Both the position numbers and the translations under genes were made by a program. From Epithemia pelagica (lineage: Eukaryota > Bacillariophyta > Bacillariophyceae > Surirellales > Surirellaceae): a stretch of DNA of 64,000 bases. Positions within the stretch are counted from its first letter, which is position 1, and each line of letters opens with the position of its first letter. The notes under the pieces are model-generated. The model ran no database searches and was not told the DNA's origin. It saw only the letters and a list, made by a program, of their open reading frames with translations. The stretch covers positions 3,348,001 through 3,412,000 of the forward strand of contig OX337231.1 in NCBI GenBank assembly GCA_946965045.2, written 5' to 3'. Shown here piece by piece: positions 1 to 9,929 of this stretch.

Positions 1-187
1 TGGAGTTTGGAAGTGTTTTATCCTTCTGGGAGGTTTCCAATTGAATGTTGTCAACAGAATCATTTGTCTGAGCGTTATCTATTGAATCTGTTTCGATCTT
101 CTTTGACGTTTTACAAATGATGCGGTCACTACATGCACTCGTTTGAGCGTGCTCGAAAGGTCTTTTCTTGCTGCTGTTGCGGTCCAT
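1..187 (-). CDS. Partial CDS, N-terminal 62 codons of an unknown protein
   Basis: On the minus strand an ATG (185-187) opens a frame that runs without a stop to the window edge, about 62 codons. The visible N-terminus starts MDRNSSKKRPFEH and is polar, Lys/Asp/Thr-rich, with no membrane segment or recognisable domain. A nuclear or cytosolic protein is plausible from the composition only. It lies in the same orientation as the next gene. The 3' part is missing, so no family can be assigned and the frame could still be fortuitous. Confidence 0.45.
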   Translation of the reverse strand, partial: MDRNSSKKRPFEHAQTSACSDRIICKTSKKIETDSIDNAQTNDSVDNIQLETSQKDKTLPNS

Positions 188-661
188 CGTCACGATTCCT
201 TTTGCGTTGAAATATAAGTGCAATGGGGGAAAGAAGAAAAAGAGTGAAACGGCGGGTAAGCATGAGAGATGAGAGATTCCGTGCACGTTTGATTATTTCA
301 AATTTCAAAAAGCGAATGGATTTGAAAAGGAGACGGTCTGTCCGCTTTCCGACTAGGTATTCACCGAGTAGCCAATATAGAGGACTCTATCGACTCCTCT
401 CTAGCTGGAGAGTACTACTACACGTAAAGCACAACAACACGATGACTTCACTAAAAACACAAGGAATAGAAGACTTTTCTTATCATATTGGCGTAGAAAA
501 GAAAAAAAAACAGCCCCGATATTGCTCCGTTCCAATGATACAAATGCGAACGAAGTGAAGATAGAAGTACATCCTTATATGGAGCAAATCTTTGATGCTT
601 CAACCACGACCTATTCATCCTTGAGATAGCTCGTGGTACACAGAAGCGTCTCTCCGGTGAT
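188..661. other. Intergenic region, no gene seen
   Basis: This stretch separates two minus-strand genes and should hold the 3' end of the membrane-protein gene and the promoter of the edge gene. Short open frames occur on both strands but lack family resemblance. I see no repeat or RNA gene here. Confidence 0.5.
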
Positions 662-3523
662 TTAGTGCTCCGAAGGTTGATCATGGTCAAATCCCTCGGA
701 CACGCTTAGCTTGTTCCTGTTTTTCCGGGGAGAAAGGGATTCGTCGTGCTCCGAATCGTCACCATGATGATGTGATTTGGACTTGTGCTTCTTTTTCTTT
801 TTCTTCTTCTTTTTCTTCTTGAGGGATTCACTGGCGCCACTATGGGCTGAATCATCTCGAAGACTTCTTGATGATCCCGTTTTGTTGAATGACTTTTGAA
901 ACGGAGTTGAAGGGTCTTCAAAATCATCCCCAATGCTACGACTAGATTCATCACGCTCTTCACTCTTTCCTACGGCTTGCATCTCCAAATCCCTGATTTT
1001 GCTCCGGGGAGAAAGGGATTCGTCGTGCTCCGAATCGTCACCATGATGATGTGATTTGGACTTGTGCTTCTTTTTCTTTTTCTTCTTCTTTGTCTTCTTG
1101 AGGGATTCACTGGCGCCACTATGGGCTGAATCATCTCGAAGACTTCTTGATGATCCCGTTTTATTGAATGACTTTTGAAACGGAGTTGAAGGGTCTTCAA
1201 AATCATCCCCATTGCTACGACTAGATTCATCACGCTCTTCACTCTTTCCTACGGCTTGCATCTCCAAATCCCTGATTTTGTTAAGCGCGCGTTGGGACGC
1301 ATGAGATTCAGGCTCCGAAGAGGGCGCCATGTTGGAATGGGCATAGAGACTGCGTCTTGAATGCCTTGACCCTTTATCCAATCCAGCTCGGCTGCTCCGA
1401 CGCCTCTGCATCTTGCCCTGGTTATCGACACTTTGACGACGGGGAGGTCTCCGGGCGTCTTCCGCTTGATTTTCCTGGCCATCGGTTCCATCGTAGCTGC
1501 GTTCATTTCCGGAAATTGGGTCGAATCCCATTTTACTCGGCCCAGTTGATGCTTGATCTGCTTCTTTTCCAGAGAAGGGGTCAAAGTTTGATGGGGCGGT
1601 CTCCGGTGCGGCGTCATCCTCTCCGAAACCACCAATATCAAAGCCTCCGCTTCGGTGGCTTCCGTGACGCTTCAACAACTCTGGTCCGAAAAGATCAGAT
1701 GACTTATCGCCACGGGCCTTGCTCGAAGGAAGGAGACTTGATTCATTATATCCCTCGCTCGATGTGGTCGAAGCCTCGTCCACAAATCGATCGGAATTTG
1801 TCGTAAAGCTCTCGCCGCGGCTCAAGAATCCCTTCCTCGAAGATTTTTTCTTCTTCATCTTTTTGTCGTTATTCTCTTCTTCCGCATCTCCTTGTCCAAT
1901 GGTTATCTGTTTGGGAGGCTCGGAAGGCTGTTCACCACGCAAAATTGCTTTCATTCGGGCACGTTCTTCACGGCGTTCTCGTTTCTCCGCTTCCTTCTTT
2001 CTCTTTTTCTTGACGTGCTTGACCGTGCAGTAAAGAATAGTAAGGAGCATGACAACTCCCCCTACAACTCCTACAGCAATAAAGACCCCCGTATCAATGG
2101 ATTCGGCAGCATTAAGGCCGAGAGTAACGCCCTTGTCAATCATATCCTCTTCACTTGTCGGGGCCGGAGTAGGGGCTTTGGTGATTTTGTCCGCCTGCAC
2201 AATCATTGTCAAGTCCGACGCTCCTGCAAAATATTTGTGCCGATCGTTTTCTGAGATGGGACCGGGGTAGTTCATGTTGTACTTGAGGACTTCAAAAAAC
2301 TCTGGTTCAAACTGCTCAAACGCACGTCGGATGCGTCTGGCAAAGTCGACGTTGGTGTCGGAGGCAATGACAGCACCTGTGATGGTACCCTCCACTTCGA
2401 TGGAATCAATATCAAATAGCGCCTGCTGTGCAATATTGACGTTGAACGCTTGTGTAACTTCTTCCTCCAGCACGGAATCCAAAAAGGCTACAATCTGATC
2501 CTGTAGATATGCCTGTTGTTCTCTGTCCATTTCTGCCTTTTCGGAGACGCCATCCAATACAAGTCGAAACTCGGCTTTACTATCGACCAATCCGACGTAC
2601 GAAGCCTGTGTACCTTCGGAGAGGACCTTGAGTTGCTCTTGGGAAACTTGCCTGTAGTAACGATAGAGACGATCTTTGACATCTCCACTGGACCGGTCCT
2701 GGTCATGATCCAATTGCACCGTTGTGACCACGGCATCGCATCGACTCCACGTTCTGGGACAGTTCCCCGCATAGGCCCGAATGACAGTCTTGGCCCCACC
2801 GCCACCACGAGGCTTGAGCTTGAGGCCATCCTTGCTGACATAGTTCTTCAGTTCAGGGTCCACACCCAACAGATTGTTGACACTGTTGAAGGTGGCAATT
2901 TCAATCTGGTTAAAGTTGTTCACCTCAAGACCAGTGTCAATAATCAAGGCAAACTCCAGTGCGGTAGTGACAAAATTGTGCTGTGAGCAACTCTCGGATA
3001 CCTTGTAATGGATTTTGCCAGCAAAAATGATTCCCATGTCAGAGCCCACTCGGGGTGGAAAAGTGCTACTCGACTGATCGAGGTAGTAACCAGCAAAGAT
3101 GGACATATCAGGTCCATTTTGGGCTTCATTTCCTGCTCTAATCGAATTCGAAACAGTGTTGTCGATATAGTTCCCCTTCATGCGAATGTAGAGGCCCTTT
3201 TTCTGACCCGCCTTTACTGTGATCGGGTCAAATTGCCATGATGGTACAATCACCGTCTGCTTGTCTGGGTCTTCTACAAACTTAGTCCGCGCGACAAGCT
3301 CCCAGGACGACTCCTTGTTAAAAGCCTGATTCACGGGAGAATCTGTCGCATAGATGTCAACATTGAGAGGATTTCCCAAACCAGTTCGGGCGTCCAACTC
3401 GATCGTATCAATGGTGAATGCCTTGCTCTTGGCCCTCAGTTCAAACATAATCCCAGTGTGCGCCAGCACCTGAGGATTGTTGTTGTATGGCGTCTCAAAG
3501 ACTTTCGAGTTTGAGCACGACAT
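662..3523 (-). CDS. Single-pass membrane protein with duplicated basic/His cytoplasmic tail (953 aa)
   Basis: The start ATG is at 3521-3523. The N-terminal ~470 residues look like an extracellular or luminal region with Cys residues. One hydrophobic segment at about residues 477-498 (core VGVVGGVVMLLTILYC) is followed directly by a very basic stretch (KHVKKKRKKEAEKRERREE), the stop-transfer pattern of a type I topology. The ~430-residue tail is Ser/Lys/Asp-rich with poly-Lys and KSKSHHHGDDSEHDES clusters. It ends in two nearly identical 93-residue repeats. No N-terminal signal peptide is visible, so an upstream signal-coding exon may be missing from this model. I do not recognise the family; adhesion or receptor roles would be guesses. 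Confidence 0.75.
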   Translation of the reverse strand: MSCSNSKVFETPYNNNPQVLAHTGIMFELRAKSKAFTIDTIELDARTGLGNPLNVDIYATDSPVNQAFNKESSWELVARTKFVEDPDKQTVIVPSWQFDPITVKAGQKKGLYIRMKGNYIDNTVSNSIRAGNEAQNGPDMSIFAGYYLDQSSSTFPPRVGSDMGIIFAGKIHYKVSESCSQHNFVTTALEFALIIDTGLEVNNFNQIEIATFNSVNNLLGVDPELKNYVSKDGLKLKPRGGGGAKTVIRAYAGNCPRTWSRCDAVVTTVQLDHDQDRSSGDVKDRLYRYYRQVSQEQLKVLSEGTQASYVGLVDSKAEFRLVLDGVSEKAEMDREQQAYLQDQIVAFLDSVLEEEVTQAFNVNIAQQALFDIDSIEVEGTITGAVIASDTNVDFARRIRRAFEQFEPEFFEVLKYNMNYPGPISENDRHKYFAGASDLTMIVQADKITKAPTPAPTSEEDMIDKGVTLGLNAAESIDTGVFIAVGVVGGVVMLLTILYCTVKHVKKKRKKEAEKRERREERARMKAILRGEQPSEPPKQITIGQGDAEEENNDKKMKKKKSSRKGFLSRGESFTTNSDRFVDEASTTSSEGYNESSLLPSSKARGDKSSDLFGPELLKRHGSHRSGGFDIGGFGEDDAAPETAPSNFDPFSGKEADQASTGPSKMGFDPISGNERSYDGTDGQENQAEDARRPPRRQSVDNQGKMQRRRSSRAGLDKGSRHSRRSLYAHSNMAPSSEPESHASQRALNKIRDLEMQAVGKSEERDESSRSNGDDFEDPSTPFQKSFNKTGSSRSLRDDSAHSGASESLKKTKKKKKKKKHKSKSHHHGDDSEHDESLSPRSKIRDLEMQAVGKSEERDESSRSIGDDFEDPSTPFQKSFNKTGSSRSLRDDSAHSGASESLKKKKKKKKKKKHKSKSHHHGDDSEHDESLSPRKNRNKLSVSEGFDHDQPSEH
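725..1280 (-). repeat. Two in-frame tandem copies of a 279-bp coding repeat
   Basis: Copies at about 725-1003 and 1004-1280 differ at only about three positions that I can see (for example TTTTTCTTC against TTGTCTTC, and TTGTTG against TTATTG). The unit is exactly 93 codons, so the frame is kept. It encodes the KIRDLEMQAVGKSEERDESS to poly-Lys/His block of the membrane protein tail. Synonymous differences are nearly absent, which points to a recent duplication or gene conversion. Confidence 0.95.
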
Positions 3524-3763
3524 GATGCTCTATCCCTATCGTCTTCGAACAAACCCAAAATACAACAAGAACGATGAAAGGGAGAGAGAGGGGCCAATTG
3601 GCAGTCCAAAATGATTGTCGACAATGAAGAGGATTTGATTTTGTTGGGGGAGAACACTTCGAATGACCTCGGGCATTTCAATTCTTAGGCCGTGGCCCTA
3701 CCCAATTGCCAGTTCCCAGACCTTCACCTACAAACTACGAGTACGAGTACGAGCTCGTACGAG

Positions 3764-4234
3764 TACCGTAAAAATCACATCTATTGCACCATCAGCTGAA
3801 ATTTTCAGGCTCGCGTTCTATATGCACAATGTGTACCACCCAACGGATTGGTGGTTAATTTTCCGAATCAATTATAGATTATTTCCGAATTATGTTTGAA
3901 TGTATAACATCATAAGTATTTCTAATTGAGAAGCTCATTCGAAAGAGCTCGTCAGGCGCTTTCCAAATCACTGCGGTTCGTGAAAATCGGACTTACCCTT
4001 CCCATAATATCGACGATTGAAAATTCGTCAGTGTTCGTGCGAAAGATAAGGATTTTTTGCCATGGCTTCTCCCCCCACCCTCTCCACCACGATGGCAATG
4101 CTCCGTGGTGGAGGGAGTGGGGCTCTGTTGGAGGGAGAGGCACGCGATTTTTGGGTAGGGCGCGCTCATTCTACAGGTAAATCGTGCGTTTTCTGCACCA
4201 ATACGATGGTGCAATAGATGTGATTTTTACGGTA
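3764..4234. mobile_element. Inverted-repeat (MITE-like) element A, 471 bp
   Basis: A perfect 30-bp inverted repeat bounds this block: 3764-3793 (TACCGTAAAAATCACATC...) and its reverse complement at 4205-4234. The interior has no convincing coding frame but contains a hairpin around 4080-4125 (CTCCACCACG ... CGTGGTGGAG). Size and structure fit a non-autonomous foldback or MITE element. No clear target-site duplication is visible. Both flanks carry ACGAGTACGAGTAC simple repeats. Confidence 0.7.
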
Positions 4235-4273
4235 GTATTATCTCTATCTACGAGTACGAGTACTGTATATCGC

Positions 4274-4715
4274 CTACCGTATTTTGCGGAGTCCTGTCCT
4301 CCCCCTAGTCCTGTCCCCCCCCACTCCCCTTAAACGTACACGGCCCCCTAATTTTTTATCTGTAGCTTCTTTCTGGGCTTATGGGTTACCCCCACATTCC
4401 TCACGTTCCGAGCTTTCTATCACACTGTCTGACATTATATGGGAGTGAACAAAAGAAGAGAAACAAGAGATACAGCATGATGGGCATTATGCTTAGGGTT
4501 AAGGCTACGCATTGAAGCACGGTCTTTCCCCTAACTGGAATAGTGCGACCAACTCTTCTCTACTACTCCGATGTTGAAGTTGACTATTAATATCAAGTTA
4601 ATTGTACCTTGCGTATGGAATCTTAAGAAAAATTATCCTAAATTGCGCAGTCCTGTCCCCCCCATGGTCGTTTCAGTAACATTCCGGGGGGACAGGACTC
4701 CGCAAAATACGGTAG
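4274..4715. mobile_element. Inverted-repeat (MITE-like) element B, 442 bp
   Basis: A perfect 26-bp inverted repeat, 4274-4299 (CTACCGTATTTTGCGGAG...) against 4690-4715, bounds this block, which starts 39 bp after element A ends. A third partial copy of the C-rich subterminal motif (GCAGTCCTGTCCCCCCC) sits internally near 4646. Like element A, its ends contain TACCGTA/TACGGTA. No coding frame of substance is inside. Confidence 0.7.
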
Positions 4716-4970
4716 TCGTTTTCCCAATTGTTGAAAAAGATAATATGGGCCTTCTACCACATAGTCTTAGAATATGCTATAGCCCTATCATTTTTTATTG
4801 GTTGGGCCTGATGTTTCACTGACTTCTTTCTGTGTGTCAGTTCCCATCCTGACTGTCGGTCGTTGAGATTCGCACCTGGCTCCTTCTGCCTCTCCAAGCC
4901 CAAAGCCATCATCCAAGACGGCGATCATCGGTATCGCCTTTCATTGTCCATTCATTGTCTCTCAACAGGC

Positions 4971-6827
4971 ATGCATCAAGCGATGCGAATGCTGTCACCA
5001 CTACGAACGGTTCATCGCTTTTCAAATCTGACTCTCAGAACACTTTCGTCGCAAACGAATTCAACAAAGAAACCCTCCCTGCTTCCTCAAGATGGGCTTC
5101 GTTTCCAAGATTTTGTGGGCGGCCAAGCTCATGGCCTAGATACAAGAAGCTTGTCAGTAAACGAGCTTACAGATGATGTAAATCCATCCTCAAACCATTC
5201 TTCATTTCACATCAAAACCTATGGTTGTCAGATGAATGTTAACGACTCAGATATTGTTCGGAGTTTGTTGAAAGAATCTGGATTACAGGAAACGGAGGAC
5301 GAGACGGCGGCGGATCTTCTTCTCACCAACACATGTGCCATTCGAGAGGGCGCCGAAGCCAAAGTGTGGCAGAGATTGCGTGAACTACGGGGTCGGCGAC
5401 GCAAACTTCCCAAATCACGTCGAGTTGTGGTTGGTGTTTTAGGGTGCATGGCTGAACGTTTAAAAGAAGATTTATTGGCCGATGGAATGGCCGATGTGGT
5501 TGTCGGACCCGATGCCTATCGAGATCTCCCACGTCTTGTACAGCAAGTATGGTCGTCTGAAGACATGCCAGTCGAACAGGCTGTTAACGTGCAACTTTCC
5601 ATGGATGAAACGTATGCCGATATCACTCCAGTAAGGCGAAATCGCGATGATTTGTCGGCTTTTGTCAGTATTCAGCGTGGCTGTGCCAATCGGTGTTCGT
5701 TTTGTATTGTTCCCTTTACAAGGGGACAAGAACGAAGTCGACCTTTGGAAAGTATTGTGGGTGAAATCAAACGATTAATACAAGAAGAAAATATCAAAGA
5801 GGTTACCTTGTTGGGACAAAACGTGAATTCATACCATGACAAGAGTGAGGACGCGCTTCAAGCTCGTCCTACCAGCGAATACACTCTTTCCACAGATGCT
5901 TTCCGAAGTCGAATACGGCGGACCGATGGTGGATACCACTTTGCGGATCTGGTAGCCCAAGTGTCTGACTTGTCGCCGGAGGTACGCGTTCGATTCACGT
6001 CACCACATCCCAAAGATTATCCACCAGCCTTGCTAGACTTAATGGCCGAACGACACAACGTTTGTAATCATCTTCACATGCCGGCACAAAGTGGTTCCAC
6101 CACCACACTCCAACGAATGAAACGTGGATATTCTCGTGAAGCATATCTGGATTTGGTATTGAATCAAGTGATACCACGCATTGGTGATGTGGCAATCTCC
6201 AGTGATTTTATTTCTGGTTTTTGTGGGGAAACTGAAGAAGAGCACCAGGATACGCTGTCGCTGATGGAGATGGTCCGCTACGACCAAGCCTTTATGTATG
6301 CATATAGTATGAGGGAAAAGACGCACGCTCACCGAGTAATGCAGGACGATGTTCCTCTCAATGTCAAGAAGCGGCGACTTGCGGAGGTTATTGAAACATT
6401 TCATCGCACTGTCCAACAAAAGAATGCCACAGAGGAAGTTGGTAAATTTCGATGTGTGTTGCTGGAAGGAGAGTCCAAGAGAAGCCAAGAGAATAGCCCA
6501 CTATGGCATGGCCGAACCGACCAAAACAAACGAATCACGTTTTCTGTGGAGGACGATGGTTTGTATTTGACCGACGACGGTCTAGGTGACTTTTTGAGCG
6601 GAGAAATTAAAGCCACGCAGGTTTTGTGTGGACCAAGAGTTCCTTTTCAGCAGGGAGATTATGCAATTGTCAAGGTCACGGAAGCCAAGGGGCACACATT
6701 GCGTGGTCAATTGCTCTGGCGAACGTCCCTAAAAGGATTCTCCGAATTCGCACTCATGAGGGACAGTGCGGCATTTCATGCAAAGCTTGACGAAGCCACC
6801 AGTATGTGGAAGTCAGTGGCTGCCTAG
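4971..6827 (+). CDS. tRNA methylthiotransferase, MiaB / CDK5RAP1 family (618 aa)
   Basis: This radical-SAM enzyme adds a methylthio group to (isopentenyl)adenosine 37 of tRNAs. The order is UPF0004 N-domain, radical SAM core, then a C-terminal TRAM-like region. The three N-domain cysteines are seen in YGCQMN (about residue 85), NTCAIR and LGCMAER. The CxxxCxxC cluster motif is RGCANRCSFCIVPF near residue 238, followed by TRGQERSRP. The frame is open upstream to a TTG at 4863; the first ATG (4971) starts MHQAMRMLSPLRTVHRFSNLTLRTLSSQ, an Arg/Ser/Leu-rich leader suited to mitochondrial import, as for CDK5RAP1. The final residues past the TRAM region are an extension. Family assignment is secure; the compartment is inferred. 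Confidence 0.93.
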   Translation: MHQAMRMLSPLRTVHRFSNLTLRTLSSQTNSTKKPSLLPQDGLRFQDFVGGQAHGLDTRSLSVNELTDDVNPSSNHSSFHIKTYGCQMNVNDSDIVRSLLKESGLQETEDETAADLLLTNTCAIREGAEAKVWQRLRELRGRRRKLPKSRRVVVGVLGCMAERLKEDLLADGMADVVVGPDAYRDLPRLVQQVWSSEDMPVEQAVNVQLSMDETYADITPVRRNRDDLSAFVSIQRGCANRCSFCIVPFTRGQERSRPLESIVGEIKRLIQEENIKEVTLLGQNVNSYHDKSEDALQARPTSEYTLSTDAFRSRIRRTDGGYHFADLVAQVSDLSPEVRVRFTSPHPKDYPPALLDLMAERHNVCNHLHMPAQSGSTTTLQRMKRGYSREAYLDLVLNQVIPRIGDVAISSDFISGFCGETEEEHQDTLSLMEMVRYDQAFMYAYSMREKTHAHRVMQDDVPLNVKKRRLAEVIETFHRTVQQKNATEEVGKFRCVLLEGESKRSQENSPLWHGRTDQNKRITFSVEDDGLYLTDDGLGDFLSGEIKATQVLCGPRVPFQQGDYAIVKVTEAKGHTLRGQLLWRTSLKGFSEFALMRDSAAFHAKLDEATSMWKSVAA

Positions 6828-7364
6828 TAGATCGCATCTTGTAGTGGGGCGCTATCGACAATGGAGACATCAGTCACCCGAATGCCATCGATCTGCAAGG
6901 CACATCATGTTTAGCTCTGGCAGCTGTCTAACCAGTTGGTTTATTTTTGAAACGAAAATGGAACGGGATTGAGAGCCTTGTTACATAGATCAGATTCACT
7001 TAGGACCGTATGGCTGTCCCTCAGCGATTGCGGAATGCCACAGTCGAAAGGAGATTAGGCAGAGCCACGAGCAATCGAACCATGGGCGACTGTAAACCGC
7101 TAGGAATACGTCTGGGTGTCCCTCCCAGCGGTTGTTGGATGCGACAGTCGCTTGAAATCAACATGGAGATTATGGACAGCGATCGACCATGAGCGACTGC
7201 AAACCGCTAGGAATACAAATACGTTATTCCTGTGGACCATTCTGCACGATGTTCAGGTAGGCGGAATTCTATCGTCCGGTTCGAAAGGAGCTCAAACTCA
7301 AAGACTTTCAGTTCGATTACCTAGACATATTCCCTTGTTCGAGGAAACGATCAAGCGAGAGACC
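6828..7364. other. Intergenic region with a ~107-bp tandem duplication
   Basis: Two diverged copies, about 7018-7109 and 7126-7216, share AGCG(A/G)TTG...ATGC(C/G)ACAGTCG and ATG(G/A)GCGACTG(T/C)AAACCGC blocks at a constant offset of about 107 bp. No gene is seen. The block lies upstream of the first paralogue of the CAAX-gene pair. Confidence 0.65.
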
Positions 7365-7867
7365 ATGGAAAATACGGAACGAATCTACACGGCCACGGCC
7401 GATGAACTGAATACCGAAATTGCCAATTATTTGAAAAAGGTAGGAGGATATTAGTTTGTCACGTTGTTGATCGACGGCACAGTTCTGTGCAATGTTCTTG
7501 GGTGGTCGAGGCTGGCCCCCGGAAACCATTGTTTTGTCATGTTGCTTGCGCCCACCCATATTGTTTTGTGTATCGAATTCAATAATAGAAACCCGATGCG
7601 GAATGGAAAGAAATATGCTCGGATTTGTTGCGAACCAAAAAGGATTGGATTGTTCCGGAACGTCGGGTGGCCAAATTTCTCAAACGTCAAAAACAGGGCA
7701 AACCGATTGCAGGAGATGAAGAAGCTTCCGTCATGTCACGTGGCCCCGTCCGTCGCTTCTTTTCCGGCAGTTCGTCGCGCAGCAGTGGAGGGAGTAGCAG
7801 AGATCCAAACGCTCCCGTCGAGTCCAGTGGCCCTTCGCGTCGCTTCTTTCGAAAATTAGGTTGGTGA
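7365..7867 (+). CDS. Paralogue of the CAAX-box gene, lacking the prenylation motif (two exons, 117 aa)
   Basis: Exon 1 is 7365-7439 and ends AAG|GTAGGA. The intron is 7440-7588 (ends AATAATAG) and exon 2 is 7589-7867. The spliced protein reads MENTERIYTATADELNTEIA..., then LLRTKKDWIVPERRVAKFLK, then a Ser-rich linker GSSSRSSGGSS, and stops after SGPSRRFFRKLGW. The splice model is supported by the second copy at 9930-10669, which keeps exon boundaries and even intron sequence (GATCGACGGCACAGTTC). Unlike that copy it has no C-terminal CAAX box. Its tail instead re-uses the SGP-RRFF motif, as if a short internal duplication replaced the end. The VPERRVAKFLKRQ block is the conserved core; its function is unknown to me. 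Confidence 0.7.
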
Positions 7868-7977
7868 TACAGCGGGCCACTTGAAAATAAGATTACATTT
7901 TGGCAAAATCCCAGGTCCAAAGAATACCTCAATATGACACCTTTCCCCAAATCAATCTCGGCAGTACAGTGAAAATG

Positions 7978-9253
7978 TCAATAAAATAGCCATTCATGTT
8001 CATTGTGGATCCCAAGCGCGATTCGAGGACGAAAGAAAAACATGGTCTTGTTCTTGAGCCATGGTACGAACCATCGAGTAGCAAAGAGTCCCAACAGCTG
8101 TGCCACACCCCGATCCACGCCCGTTGTAACCACATAGACTTCCGGACATTTCAAATATGTCCAGAGTCTCACCAACGCCAAAGACTGGTCGTTGTGGTGT
8201 TTGCCTCGAGAATGTGTGGTCCGCAACACGTCCAAGACTCGTTTCATGTTGAGTCCAAAAATATAACCATTAAAGAGAATTTGAGAGGCACTGTTGGGAA
8301 GCAGCGTACAGCAATCGCCTGCGGCAAAGACGTGACCTCCCGCTAACCGGACCCGAAAGGAATGGTCCACATCCAACCAGCCTTGGTCCGTTCGTGACCA
8401 CGAGGGATCCATAAAGTCGTTCCTGGGTGTTTGACCGGTTGTCACAACCACTTGTTCGGCTTTCAAAACCATTCCACTCGAGGTTGTGACCGAGACCAGC
8501 CCGGTGGTGTCGCGTTCTGGATCAATGGTTGCTTTTTCATTCAACAGGACCCGGACTCCTGCGTCTTGCAAATCTTGCAACACCATTCGTGAGGCACTTG
8601 GGCCCAGTTCACGGGAACACAAGGACGACCCCGAATGTATCAATGTGACATTGAGATTGTCATGACGGCCGAGTCTTTGTTTTCGATAATGAGCAAGGTC
8701 ACCCGCCAACTCACAACCGACAATTCCTCCACCCACAAGGAGCACAGAGGAAGCACCAATCAGTTTCTCACCTTTCTGATTCATTTGTCGTTGGCGCTCG
8801 GCCATCCTGTCGGTCGATGAAGGTGTGTATTCTGCATTCGACGTTCCTGATGTATGGCCGTCATAGGTGGAGTGATTCAGGTGATTCAGTCCAAGGGCCG
8901 CACAATGGTTTTTCGCACCAACGGCAATAAATGCCACGTCAAAGGGTAGAACGTTGCCGTTGGACAGTACGGCCGAGTGGGAGTGCATTTGAGAGACTCT
9001 TTGTTGAACATGATGAATGTCATTGTCCTGACAAAACTGATGCAATGAAAAGAGCGCCCGTTCGGCGGTGCGTTTGTCGAAGATCGACCGATACGAAGCC
9101 CAGATAATTTCGACATGGTCCTTGGGTTCGACGAGTACAATCTGGACCGTTTGGTCGAATTTGCGCAAACTCGAGCAGGCCGCCAATCCTGCCATGCCTC
9201 CACCAACAACGACAACACACAAGTTGTCGTTGTTGTTGTTGTTGTTGTCGTCG

Positions 9254-9284
<31 letters not shown>

Positions 9285-9441
9285 CCTCAGTGGAATCCTC
9301 AGCTCTGCCTGTGGTTCTTGTGGTGGTGGTGGTGGTGGTTGTCATGAGTGCCACAATCCATGGGACACTCAACAATGCCGTCAAAGTCCAGAAAGTACAT
9401 CCAAACAAAGACTCAGCTACGACCATTGCTTGTGCATCCAT
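7978..9441 (-). CDS. AIFM2/FSP1-like FAD-dependent oxidoreductase (487 aa)
   Basis: The first ATG is at 9441; the open frame extends upstream only from a TTG. Residues ~7-35 form a hydrophobic anchor, followed by poly-Thr and poly-Asn runs. The FAD-binding Rossmann motif VVVVGGGMAGLAACSSL is near residue 75. A second dinucleotide-binding motif, LLVGGGIVGCELAGDL, is near residue 235 (NAD(P)H). The C-terminal FAD motif VFAAGDCC is near 372, preceded by VVTTGQTPRND. This order is that of the AIF/NDH-2 group, and the length and lack of extra domains suit AIFM2 (quinone reductase at membranes). Type-II NADH dehydrogenase or another AIF paralogue remain possible. It sits between the two CAAX-gene paralogues on the opposite strand. 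Confidence 0.83.
9223..9284. repeat. (GTT)n microsatellite inside the oxidoreductase gene
   Basis: About 20 GTT triplets with GTC interruptions encode an Asn/Asp run on the minus strand just before the FAD-binding motif. Trinucleotide periodicity preserves the frame. Confidence 0.95.
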
Positions 9442-9929
9442 TCTCTTTCTTCTTCTCGGAACCAAGGTTGAGAATCACGCTTGTCCCACATGACGAGATA
9501 TCATACAACAAACAATCGCCATGATTCACATGATTGTGATCCGATGACTCATCGTCGGTCGGCGACTGAATTTCGGTTGTATTGAAGCGACTGAAGTGCT
9601 GTTCAGAGAGCCACCAAAATTGGTGGGGAAGGCTCTTGACATGCGAAAAATATTCCCTAAGTAGGTCGCGCCGGCATCGCTTCCGTTCTTCTTGCAAGCT
9701 GCTGCCGACAAAAACTACATCCATGAATCGGGTTTGGATTTCTCCGGTACAACATTGTAGTTGTACTCGTAGGTGATGCGCGTGTGGTTGGACACGCCGC
9801 CTACTACGCCTCGAACAGAAAAGTCATTATTAGAATTTGCAAAATCTTTCGAAAAACGAGAACCAAGCCAAAGAAGGAAACGGAGTGCAAGGAACGCGAG
9901 CGAAAGAAAGAAGAAACGAGGCTACCACC
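9442..9929. other. Divergent intergenic region
   Basis: This lies between the oxidoreductase (minus) and the CAAX gene (plus) and should contain both promoters. An ATG-started minus-strand frame (9724 down to 9413, 103 codons) overlaps the oxidoreductase 5' end. It has no recognisable domain and may be leader sequence. Confidence 0.45.

Noticed and set aside
4863-4970. Upstream extension of the MiaB-family frame from TTG
   Set aside because: Eukaryotic nuclear genes start at ATG; the ATG at 4971 gives a good mitochondrial leader.
9413-9724. 103-codon ATG frame on the minus strand before the FSP1-like gene
   Set aside because: It overlaps the 5' end of that gene in another frame and shows no domain; more likely leader sequence.
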